The notes beneath the pieces are model-generated. The model had not been told where the DNA came from, ran no database searches, and saw only the letters and a program-made list of their open reading frames with translations. DNA of 33,266 nt from CAYVQU01 sp964453155 (lineage in GTDB: Bacteria > Chloroflexota > Anaerolineae > Anaerolineales > UBA11858): the NCBI GenBank assembly GCA_964453155.1, contig CAYVQU010000044.1:1-33266 (forward strand). Reading direction: 5' to 3'. The stretch's first letter is position 1, and the number at the start of each line of letters is the position of its first letter. Made by a program: the position numbers and the translations under genes. This document shows, piece after piece, positions 21,806 to 28,841 of the stretch.

Positions 21806-23069
21806 TTGGGAAAAAGTTTTAGTCAATGCGGATGAATACCTACAAACCCGCCACGGCGAGATGAACTGTACCACCTGCCACGCCGGTGAAGTTGCACCCG
21901 ATAAAGAGACCGCTCATACTGGTTTGGTGGCGCGTCCCAGCGAGATGGGGCAGACTTGTGACATGTGCCATCCCGATGTCACCGAAACCTTCCCCAACAG
22001 TTTGCACGCCAATCAAGAAGGCTACTGGACCCAAATTAACGCCCGCAGCGTCCCCGAAGATCACCCCGCGATGGAAGAGATGTTCGGCAACCACTGTGCC
22101 AGCTGCCACACCACCTGTGGCGACTGCCACGTCAGCCAGCCGAAATCGGTCGGTGGCGGCTTAATCGATGGGCACCTTTTTAAGGCAACTCCCTCTCTGA
22201 CCCGGAACTGCACGGCCTGTCACGGCAGCCGCGTTGGTAATGAATATCTCGGCAAACACGAAGGAATCAAAGCTGACGTTCATTTCCGTCAGGGCCGGAT
22301 GAAATGCACTGATTGCCACGGCGCGGCCGAAATGCACGGCGATTATGCCAGCATCGACGGTTTCACGACCGAGACCCCCGATCATCGCTATTCGGGTGGC
22401 GAAGCCCCAGCTTGCACCACCTGCCACGTTCAGGTTGGCGCACCGGATGATCCGATCCAAATGCACACCCAGCATGGGGATAAACTTTCCTGTCAGGTAT
22501 GCCACTCGGTGACCTACACCAGCTGTGATGGCTGTCATGTGCAAAAGAGTGAAGAAACCGGTAATCCCTATTTCTACACCGAAGGAACTTACAAGACATT
22601 CATGATCGGTCGCAATCCGCTGCAGAGTGAAGAGCGACCCTATGAATTTGTCCCGGTGCGCCATATTCCGGTGGCGCCGACCAGCTATTCGTACTACACC
22701 GGGAACGAGTTAGCCAATTTCGACGCGCTGCCCACCTGGGCCTACGCGACCCCTCACAATATCCAGTTACAAACGCCCCAAAACGCTTCCTGTGATGCCT
22801 GTCATGGCAATCCCGAAATTTTCCTGACGGCCGACAAAGTTCAGGAGAGCGAATTGGTCGCCAATGCCAATGTGATCGTTGAAAATATTCCTTTCGCGGT
22901 CACCGAAATGTTGGGTGATGCCGATCCCCAACCCGCAGATCATGTTGATTACACAGCTCAGGTTTGTGTTGCCTGCCATACGGCCGGTGGCGATATTCCT
23001 TTGATGCCCGAGAACCACAGTGGTTACTCAGGAGAGAGCTGTGAAACTTGTCACGCCAAATCTGAGTAA
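21789..23069 (+). CDS. C-terminal part (12 hemes) of the UGA-interrupted multiheme cytochrome
   Basis: 426 codons if started at the GTG at 21789, but that start lies in the base of the hairpin after the UGA and gives a protein without a signal peptide (MAPLEPWEKVL). A c-type cytochrome must be exported to receive heme, so an independent start makes little sense. Twelve CXXCH motifs: CTTCH, CDMCH, CASCH, CGDCH, CTACH, CTDCH, CTTCH, CQVCH, CDGCH, CDACH, CVACH, CETCH; with CIECH from the N-terminal part, 13 in all. The spacing (CASCHTTCGDCH) and length suit a periplasmic or surface multiheme protein. The hexarhodanese gene begins 39 bases downstream with no terminator between, so they share an operon. 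Confidence 0.8.
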   Translation: MAPLEPWEKVLVNADEYLQTRHGEMNCTTCHAGEVAPDKETAHTGLVARPSEMGQTCDMCHPDVTETFPNSLHANQEGYWTQINARSVPEDHPAMEEMFGNHCASCHTTCGDCHVSQPKSVGGGLIDGHLFKATPSLTRNCTACHGSRVGNEYLGKHEGIKADVHFRQGRMKCTDCHGAAEMHGDYASIDGFTTETPDHRYSGGEAPACTTCHVQVGAPDDPIQMHTQHGDKLSCQVCHSVTYTSCDGCHVQKSEETGNPYFYTEGTYKTFMIGRNPLQSEERPYEFVPVRHIPVAPTSYSYYTGNELANFDALPTWAYATPHNIQLQTPQNASCDACHGNPEIFLTADKVQESELVANANVIVENIPFAVTEMLGDADPQPADHVDYTAQVCVACHTAGGDIPLMPENHSGYSGESCETCHAKSE

Positions 23070-23108
23070 ACCGCGTGACAGAAAGAACCCTTTATTGGAG
23101 GTTTTGAG

Positions 23109-25685
23109 ATGAGTAAGAAGTTGTTTGCGCTGTTATCTTTGTTGGTCGTTACCAGCATGCTGTTAGCAGCCTGTGGCCCCCAGGCCGCTGAAGCCCCTGT
23201 CGTGGAAGAACCCGCGGTGGAAGAACCGGCTGAAGCCGAAGCAGAAGAACCTGCTGAAGAGCCAGCCGAAGAACCGGTAGTTGAAGAACCCGAAGAAGTT
23301 GCTCCTCCTGATCTGGATGCTGCTTTTGGGGATTTGCTCGCCAATATGGTGGCCTACAATACCATCAAAGCTGATACTTTAATGGAAGAAATGGTAGATG
23401 CGCCCCCATTTTTGATCGACATGCGCACGCTCGGTGAGGTTGAAGAGCAAGGTCATATCGATGGTGCTATTCACATTCCCTTGAATGAACTGGCCCAAAA
23501 TCTGAATTTGCTTCCCGATTTCGATACTCCCATCGTGGCCTACTGCGGCAGTGGTTGGCGTGCCACCTTCGGTATGACCGTTTTGGATGCCATGGGCTGG
23601 AATGATGTCCGGACGCTCAAGGCCAAATTTGCAGATTGGAAAGAAGCCGGAAACCCGGTTGTTGAGGGTGTTCCCACTGCCGAAGTTCTCGATGCTACGA
23701 CTCCTGATGCTGGGATGGTCGCAGCAGTCGATGCAATGTTGGCAATTTATGGCGTAAAACCCTATGGCATTATTACTGCCGAAAATCTCAACCTGGCGAT
23801 TACCGAAAATCCCGAACTGATCGTGATTGACGTTCGCACCGCGGGTGAACTGGAATCGAAAGGGACCATTGACGCCCCCAATTTCATCCACATTCCGATC
23901 GAAGAGTTCGTTGCTGAAATGGCTCAATGGCCGGCAGCCGATGCTGATATCGCGATTTACTGTGGTTCTGGTCATCGCTCCACCATGGCAGCTGCCATTA
24001 TGGGCACCTACGGATACAACGCTGTGTCCAGCCTCAAAGGTGGTTTCGGTGGCTGGGCTGGCGCGGGATTCCCCGTCATGGGTGGCGTTCCTGCAGCCCC
24101 GGTATTCGAAGCTGGCTTCCAGGCTATGCTCGAGAATATGGCGGCCTACAACACGATCAGAGCCGATGGACTGATGGAAGAACTGGTTGGCGACGCGCCG
24201 CCTTTCTTGCTGGACGTCCGCACCACGGGTGAACTGGAAGAAAAAGGCCACATCACTGGTGCGGCCCACATGCCTCTGGAGAATTTGACCCAGGCATTGA
24301 ACATTTTGCCCGGCACCGATGATCCCATAGTGGTTTACTGTGGCAGCGGTTGGCGCGCGACCCTCGCCATGACCTCCCTCCATGGGATGGGTTGGACGAA
24401 TGTTCGGGCCCTGAAGACCTCCTTCGCTGACTGGGTGGCCGCCGGTAATCCTGTAACTGAGGGTTTACCCGGTCCGTTCCCGGCCAATGCTATGGCTTAT
24501 CCCCCTGAGATTACCGAACCCTTCGATGCCTCGCTGGCAATTTATGGGGTCAAGCCCTACTCCGGTATCTCCGCCGATGATTTCAACCTCGCTCTCGGTG
24601 AAAACCCTGACTTGCAGGTGATTGACGTTCGCCGAGCCGAAGAAGTTGAATCCAAAGGCTACATTGAAGCCGCCAACTGGACTCACATCGCTCTGGAAGA
24701 TTTCGTGGCTAACAAAGACCTCTGGCCCGCAGCCGATGCTGATGTCGTAATCTACTGTGGCAGCGGTCACCGTTCCACCATGGCGGTTGCCATTTTGGGC
24801 GCTTACGGCTACGAAAAAGCCAGCAGCCTGAAAGGTGGCTTCGGTGGTTGGGCTGGGGCCGGTTTCGCCGTCGCGGGTGGCGCCCCTGATTTCGCGACGC
24901 CGCTAGATGCGATGCTCCTCAACATGGAAGGCTACAACACCGTCAAAGCTGATGGTTTGATGGCCGAACTCGTTGAAGATCAGCCGCCTTACCTCCTGGA
25001 TGTCCGCACCACGGGCGAACTGGAAGAAAAGGGCCACATCACTGGCGCAACCCACATCCCGTTGGCCGAACTGGCCCAACACACTGAGTTACTCCCGGCC
25101 TTTGATACCCCCATCGTGGCCTATTGTGGCTCCGGCTGGCGCGCGACCCTCGCGATGACTGCCCTCCACGCCATGGGCTACACCGATGTCCGCGCTCACA
25201 AGACCTCCTTCGCCGATTGGGTTGCCGCCGGTAACCCGGTTTCCGAGGGTGTCCCCGAGCCGATGGTTCTCGATGCCGTTGAAATTCCCGCCAATGTGCT
25301 CTCCGCGGTGGATGCCGCCATGGCCATCTATGGGGTGAAACCCTACGCCGGAATTTCTGCTGATGATTTCAACGCCGCTCTGGCTGAAGAAGATCTGATC
25401 GTTATGGATGTCCGCCGCAATGAAGAACTCGGTGAAAAAGGCATTATCGATGTCGGCGAAGCTGAATTCATCGACATGCCCATTGAACAATTCATCGCTG
25501 AAATGGCCCTCTGGCCGGCCGACAAAGATGCCAAGATCGTGGTTTACTGTGGCAGCGGTCACCGCTCCACCATGGCCGTCACGATGATGGGCCTCTATGG
25601 TTACACCAATGTCTGGAGCCTGAAAGGTGGCTTCAGTGGTTGGGTGGGTGCCGAATATCCCGTGATGGAATACGTCGCACCCTAG
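23109..25685 (+). CDS. Lipoprotein with six tandem rhodanese domains
   Basis: 858 aa with TTGGAGG before the ATG. Lipoprotein signal (LLAAC), then a Glu/Pro/Val-rich linker (about 25-65), then six rhodanese domains. Active-site Cys loops alternate: CGSGWRA (C146, C411, C673) and CGSGHRS (C285, C550, C814), so the gene is three copies of a two-domain unit of about 265 residues. All six keep the catalytic Cys and the DVR/DMR motif ahead of it. Rhodaneses carry sulfane sulfur as a Cys persulfide from thiosulfate, polysulfide or tetrathionate-derived species; an extracytoplasmic lipid-anchored array suggests sulfur trafficking at the cell surface next to electron-transfer cytochromes (inference). 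Strong similarity among units points to recent tandem duplication. A terminator follows. Confidence 0.93.
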   Translation: MSKKLFALLSLLVVTSMLLAACGPQAAEAPVVEEPAVEEPAEAEAEEPAEEPAEEPVVEEPEEVAPPDLDAAFGDLLANMVAYNTIKADTLMEEMVDAPPFLIDMRTLGEVEEQGHIDGAIHIPLNELAQNLNLLPDFDTPIVAYCGSGWRATFGMTVLDAMGWNDVRTLKAKFADWKEAGNPVVEGVPTAEVLDATTPDAGMVAAVDAMLAIYGVKPYGIITAENLNLAITENPELIVIDVRTAGELESKGTIDAPNFIHIPIEEFVAEMAQWPAADADIAIYCGSGHRSTMAAAIMGTYGYNAVSSLKGGFGGWAGAGFPVMGGVPAAPVFEAGFQAMLENMAAYNTIRADGLMEELVGDAPPFLLDVRTTGELEEKGHITGAAHMPLENLTQALNILPGTDDPIVVYCGSGWRATLAMTSLHGMGWTNVRALKTSFADWVAAGNPVTEGLPGPFPANAMAYPPEITEPFDASLAIYGVKPYSGISADDFNLALGENPDLQVIDVRRAEEVESKGYIEAANWTHIALEDFVANKDLWPAADADVVIYCGSGHRSTMAVAILGAYGYEKASSLKGGFGGWAGAGFAVAGGAPDFATPLDAMLLNMEGYNTVKADGLMAELVEDQPPYLLDVRTTGELEEKGHITGATHIPLAELAQHTELLPAFDTPIVAYCGSGWRATLAMTALHAMGYTDVRAHKTSFADWVAAGNPVSEGVPEPMVLDAVEIPANVLSAVDAAMAIYGVKPYAGISADDFNAALAEEDLIVMDVRRNEELGEKGIIDVGEAEFIDMPIEQFIAEMALWPADKDAKIVVYCGSGHRSTMAVTMMGLYGYTNVWSLKGGFSGWVGAEYPVMEYVAP

Positions 25686-25705
25686 TTTGTGAACATCAGA
25701 ATTTC

Positions 25706-25735
25706 AAAGCCCCTTCCAATCGGAGGGGGCTTTTT
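25706..25735 (+). terminator. Terminator of the 13-heme/rhodanese operon
   Basis: Stem AAAGCCCCTTCC / GGAGGGGGCTTT with loop AATC and one wobble, followed by a T-run, 20 bases after the stop codon. Confidence 0.85.
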
Positions 25736-25796
25736 GGTTGAAGATAGGTACAAATTTTTTGTGCCGCTCCTCAATCAAATCGAGTACAATACGGAC

Positions 25797-26498
25797 ATGT
25801 TCAGACAAAACACCACCCCTGTACAAAAACTTGAAACATTACGGAAATGTCGTTATTTTGAAGATGTCGGCGATGAAATTTTGGCCGAAATTGGGCGCGG
25901 GATGAATCTCTACACCTATGCCGCGGGCGAAAATGTATTTTGGGAGGGCGAGCCAGGAAAGGGTCTTTATATTATCAAACGCGGCAGTGTTAAGTTATTC
26001 AAAGTCTCCCAACAAGGACGGGAGATGGTGATCAATGTGTTGGATGCGGGGGAATCTTTTAATGAAGTTCCTGTTTTTGATGAAAACACCAACCCGGTAA
26101 ATGTGGCCGTCTTGGAAAACAGCCAAATTTGGATTGTCGCGGCAGACTCTATTCGAGCCAGCTTGTACAAATATCCCGAAGTCACCCGCGCCGTAATCCT
26201 AAATCTCTCCAAAAATTTGCGGATGTTGGTGGGGAAAGTTGAAGAGTTGTCGTTCTATCAAGTTACGACCCGGTTGGCCCGGTTACTCATCAATCTGCCC
26301 GAAGACCAACTCCTGGGAGAAGCCAGTATTCGTTTAACCCGCGATGATCTCGCCGCCCGCCTTGGGACGGTGCGGGAAGTAGTCGCTCGTTCGCTCAAAG
26401 AATTGCAGCGGAGTGGGGCGGTGCAAGTCTCGCGCCGAAAGATAGAGATCAGTGATAGAGAGCGGCTAAAGGAATGGGCTCAAACACTGGAAGAATAA
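25797..26498 (+). CDS. Crp/Fnr-family transcriptional regulator (Crp-type recognition helix)
   Basis: 233 aa from the ATG at 25797. The open frame extends to 25689, but that part crosses the terminator and has no ribosome site. N-terminal cyclic-nucleotide-binding-like beta-roll (about 15-130: GENVFWEGEPGKGLYIIKRG, then LDAGESFNEVPVFDENTNPVNV), central dimer helix, and C-terminal winged helix. Recognition helix VREVVARSLKEL: R193, E194 and R198 match the R-E-x-x-x-R of E. coli Crp that reads TGTGA, not the Fnr E-x-x-S-R pattern. The effector pocket lacks the classic cAMP-contacting R-S pair, and the Fnr Cys cluster is absent, so the signal is unknown. Three perfect TGTGA-N6-TCACA sites occur in this window. 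TACAAT ends six bases before the ATG, which could mean a leaderless transcript. Confidence 0.9.
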   Translation: MFRQNTTPVQKLETLRKCRYFEDVGDEILAEIGRGMNLYTYAAGENVFWEGEPGKGLYIIKRGSVKLFKVSQQGREMVINVLDAGESFNEVPVFDENTNPVNVAVLENSQIWIVAADSIRASLYKYPEVTRAVILNLSKNLRMLVGKVEELSFYQVTTRLARLLINLPEDQLLGEASIRLTRDDLAARLGTVREVVARSLKELQRSGAVQVSRRKIEISDRERLKEWAQTLEE

Positions 26499-26530
26499 AA
26501 AATCCCCGTCAATTTGACGGGGATTTTTTT
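26497..26530. terminator. Bidirectional terminator between crp-like and haoA-like genes
   Basis: AAAAATCCCCGTCAA / TTGACGGGGATTTTTTT: perfect 10-bp GC-rich stem flanked by A and T runs, placed between convergent genes. Confidence 0.85.
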
Positions 26531-26557
26531 ATAACTTACTAATTTTGCCGTACTTAT

Positions 26558-27904
26558 TTAGGGAGCCAGAGACCAAGGTGCGGAGGTTTCAATCTCGCCA
26601 GTTTCCATGCGGGTTTCGTAAATTTCTGTCGCTAAATACATTTTCTGTTGGAGCATGAAGAACCCGTGCCAGTGGGCCCAGTCGGGGGCACCCATCATGG
26701 AGCCTTGGCGGGCGCGGCGGCCATCGTGGTGCCAGATGTGATAGTGCTGGATCAAGAAGCCGTCTGTCCACGGATTTTCTTTGAGCAAACCAGCTTCAGC
26801 CAATTCCAATCGCATGGCTTCAACGGGCTCCCAGTAAGCTTCATTATAGAGCTTGACGGCTTTGTCACCGCTAGCGAAGTAGCCTTCCGTGTGTGAGGTG
26901 GTATGGCACTCGCCACAGACCTGTTTCATCTCTTCTCGCCCGGCCACACCGTCACCGTACCAGAGGGAGTTGATGTCGTCTTCATTGCGGACTTTGGAAG
27001 CTTTGGCCCACAGGTTCCAATGCAGACGTTGGGTGACGTTGTGGGTGCTTTCCAGGTCACCAATGCCAGCCATATGGCAGGTCGCACAGGAAGGCGCTCG
27101 GTAATCACCGGGTTCCCATTCGTTCAGCGGACTCTCGAAATCCCATTCTTCGGATTCGGTCGCATAGATGTGTCCGTGTTTTGAATTTTCGAAAATCTCA
27201 ACGTCGGGGTGATCAGGACCAATGTGGCAGCCACCACAAGCTTCAATCTTGCGAGCTTCGGATTTCTCAAAGCGATGGCGAGTGTGGCAGACCGTACAAT
27301 TGCCGACTTCACCATTCGGATAAACGTTACCGATACCAGCCGTTGGGTAAGTATCCGGGGTGGGGTGACCGGTTTCGTCTACTTTTAGATCGGTGCCGTG
27401 GCACTGGGCACATCCCGTTTCATCCGGAGCCGCAAAATACTCCTCGTGGCCCCGGGCTTCATGAACCTGAGTGAGCGCCGTCAAGCTGTCTTTCGGAATG
27501 CGCTGGGTGTGGGCTTTGTAGTGGCCACTCATAACAAATTGAGCAACTTGGTCTTCATGACATTCACTACAAACTGAGGGGGGCACTAACATGGAAACAG
27601 CAACGGTCAGGTCTTCATGACCTTCCACATCACTCAATGCCATGGGGGATTCCGGATTAACTTCGTGACAATCGATACAGGAGACACCTTCTTTTTGGTG
27701 GGTGGTATCATCCCAATCCATTACGATGCCAACCGTTTCATCTGCATGACAATCAATGCAGGCCCGCGCCTCTGCTGTGAATTCAACCGCAGAATCAGCC
27801 GCTATTCCTTCTTCAGGGGTTTCGGCAGTTGAGCCACATGACACCAGTGCCACCCCAGTCAGCAGGACGAAAACGATTATGGCTAAAAACGTTAGCTTTT
27901 TCAT
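26558..27904 (-). CDS. haoA: Octaheme hydroxylamine oxidoreductase-like lipoprotein (HaoA-like)
   Basis: 448 aa from the ATG at 27904, chosen for the GAGGAGA ribosome site and the lipoprotein signal that follows (MKKLTFLAIIVFVLL, lipobox LVSC). Eight CXXCH motifs: CIDCH, CIDCH, CSECH, CAQCH, CTVCH, CGGCH, CATCH, CGECH. The block CGGCHIGPDHPDVEIFENSK with SKHGHIY, the GCAQCHG fourth heme (position of the P460-type catalytic heme in the family) and CATCHM...THNV are typical of HAO/εHao octaheme enzymes. The C-terminal region has PDWAHWHGFF. Bona fide HAOs cross-link a C-terminal Tyr to the catalytic heme; I cannot place one here, which would fit the reductive branch (nitrite or hydroxylamine reduction). 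The NapC-type partner gene lies 36 bases upstream. Gene symbol is by family resemblance. Confidence 0.85.
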   Translation of the reverse strand: MKKLTFLAIIVFVLLTGVALVSCGSTAETPEEGIAADSAVEFTAEARACIDCHADETVGIVMDWDDTTHQKEGVSCIDCHEVNPESPMALSDVEGHEDLTVAVSMLVPPSVCSECHEDQVAQFVMSGHYKAHTQRIPKDSLTALTQVHEARGHEEYFAAPDETGCAQCHGTDLKVDETGHPTPDTYPTAGIGNVYPNGEVGNCTVCHTRHRFEKSEARKIEACGGCHIGPDHPDVEIFENSKHGHIYATESEEWDFESPLNEWEPGDYRAPSCATCHMAGIGDLESTHNVTQRLHWNLWAKASKVRNEDDINSLWYGDGVAGREEMKQVCGECHTTSHTEGYFASGDKAVKLYNEAYWEPVEAMRLELAEAGLLKENPWTDGFLIQHYHIWHHDGRRARQGSMMGAPDWAHWHGFFMLQQKMYLATEIYETRMETGEIETSAPWSLAP

Positions 27905-27940
27905 TGTTTTTCTCCTCAAAAAGAAATTTCTATGCAATTA

Positions 27941-28495
27941 TTATTTGTTGTACTTATGTTGAAGTAAGTGCTTGTTCACATTCGAGTGTCCGACTTCTTC
28001 ATGACAGGTTGCGCATTGTGAAGTTGTTTCACCTGCAAAATACCAAGTATGGACTTCGATATCGTTGGTTTCAGCTTCTAATTCGACATGACAAGACATA
28101 CAACCCGAGTCATAAACGAACTCTTCACGATGTTCAGAGACCGCGACCCAATCAATCTTGTCAGTATCCTTGAAAGTTTCTGCCCAAATATCCCGGATGC
28201 CGGTCAAACCTTTGACATACAGATAATTGGCCGAATTGTTGTGGGGTAGGTGGCAATCCGTGCAGCTGGCCTTAATCCCATACTCATTATTGCCCCCATG
28301 GGCGGCATCTGCATTCGATGCAACGAATGGTTCCATGCTGTGGCAGCCGACGCAAAATTGGGCGTTGGAAGTTGCCGTAAAACTTTCCTCACCGACCCAC
28401 CAGGAGAGAAACGGCAAAATAAACCCGGCCACGAACGCGATGGCCAGGAGGACGACGAACTTTTGAAAACGATTGAGTTGTTTAAATTTTTCCAT
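27941..28495 (-). CDS. haoC: NapC/NirT-family tetraheme quinol dehydrogenase (HaoC-like)
   Basis: 184 aa from the ATG at 28495. An in-frame ATG at 28516 is disfavoured because a TATAAT sits directly upstream of it, putting the transcript start near 28510. One N-terminal membrane helix (FVVLLAIAFVAGFILPFLSW), then four heme motifs: CVGCHSM (the Met after the first motif is typical of NapC-type proteins), CTDCH, CMSCH, CATCH. The family oxidises menaquinol and passes electrons to a periplasmic partner, here the HaoA-like protein encoded 36 bases downstream. The pairing and order match the haoCA layout known from Epsilonproteobacteria. A Crp-type site lies about 61 bases before the predicted transcript start. 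Confidence 0.88.
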   Translation of the reverse strand: MEKFKQLNRFQKFVVLLAIAFVAGFILPFLSWWVGEESFTATSNAQFCVGCHSMEPFVASNADAAHGGNNEYGIKASCTDCHLPHNNSANYLYVKGLTGIRDIWAETFKDTDKIDWVAVSEHREEFVYDSGCMSCHVELEAETNDIEVHTWYFAGETTSQCATCHEEVGHSNVNKHLLQHKYNK

Positions 28496-28516
28496 ATTGT
28501 ATTCCGCACCACTCAT

Positions 28517-28579
28517 ATTATATTAATGTTGTTCTAATCATATCAAATGGGTCTAATTTCGTATGTGACATAAGTCACA
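28517..28579 (-). promoter_or_regulatory. haoCA-like promoter with Crp-type operator near -61.5
   Basis: TGTGACATAAGTCACA (28564-28579) is a perfect TGTGA-N6-TCACA. The minus-strand TATAAT (complement of 28517-28522) predicts a start near 28510, which places the operator centre (28571.5) at about -61.5, the classic class I activator position for Crp. No good -35 box is seen, as expected for an activator-dependent promoter. Confidence 0.6.
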
Positions 28580-28627
28580 AACAAATCGAATAACCTAACC
28601 AAAATAATAGATATTACGTAGGAAACA

Positions 28628-28680
28628 TCCCTTCGACCAGCTCAGGACAGGCCTGAGAAGGCCTGTAGGACCGTAACGAA
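28628..28680. repeat. REP-like palindromic element
   Basis: Overlapping dyads CTCAGG-N5-CCTGAG and CAGGCC-N6-GGCCTG follow CTTCGACCAGCTCAGG. The CTTCGAC and GCTCAGG words are shared with the element at 4878-4969. It lies in the 325-base gene-free gap 28517-28841, which otherwise holds the haoCA promoter and a terminator. Confidence 0.45.
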
Positions 28681-28783
28681 TGGTGTCGTTCATCGGAAAA
28701 AAAAACACCCCTCGAACCACTTTTGCTACTCAGAATGACTTTTCAAACACACTGTCCAGATCGTTCCTAACCATCGTAATTAA

Positions 28784-28822
28784 ACAAAAAACCGGACTAT
28801 CTATCACAATTAGATAGTCCGG
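28784..28822 (-). terminator. Terminator of the lipoprotein gene at 28842
   Basis: Perfect 12-bp stem CCGGACTATCTA / TAGATAGTCCGG with a 7-base loop, followed on the minus strand by a TTTTTTG run. Confidence 0.85.
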
Positions 28823-28841
28823 CCTCAATCAATAAGTTGAA

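Noticed and set aside
21789..23069. Independent cytochrome gene starting at the GTG
   Set aside because: It would lack any export signal, starts within a hairpin, and continues the frame of the upstream lipoprotein part; one interrupted gene is the better reading.
25797..26498. Oxygen-sensing Fnr identity for the regulator
   Set aside because: The Fnr N-terminal Cys cluster is absent and the recognition helix is R-E-x-x-x-R, not E-x-x-S-R.
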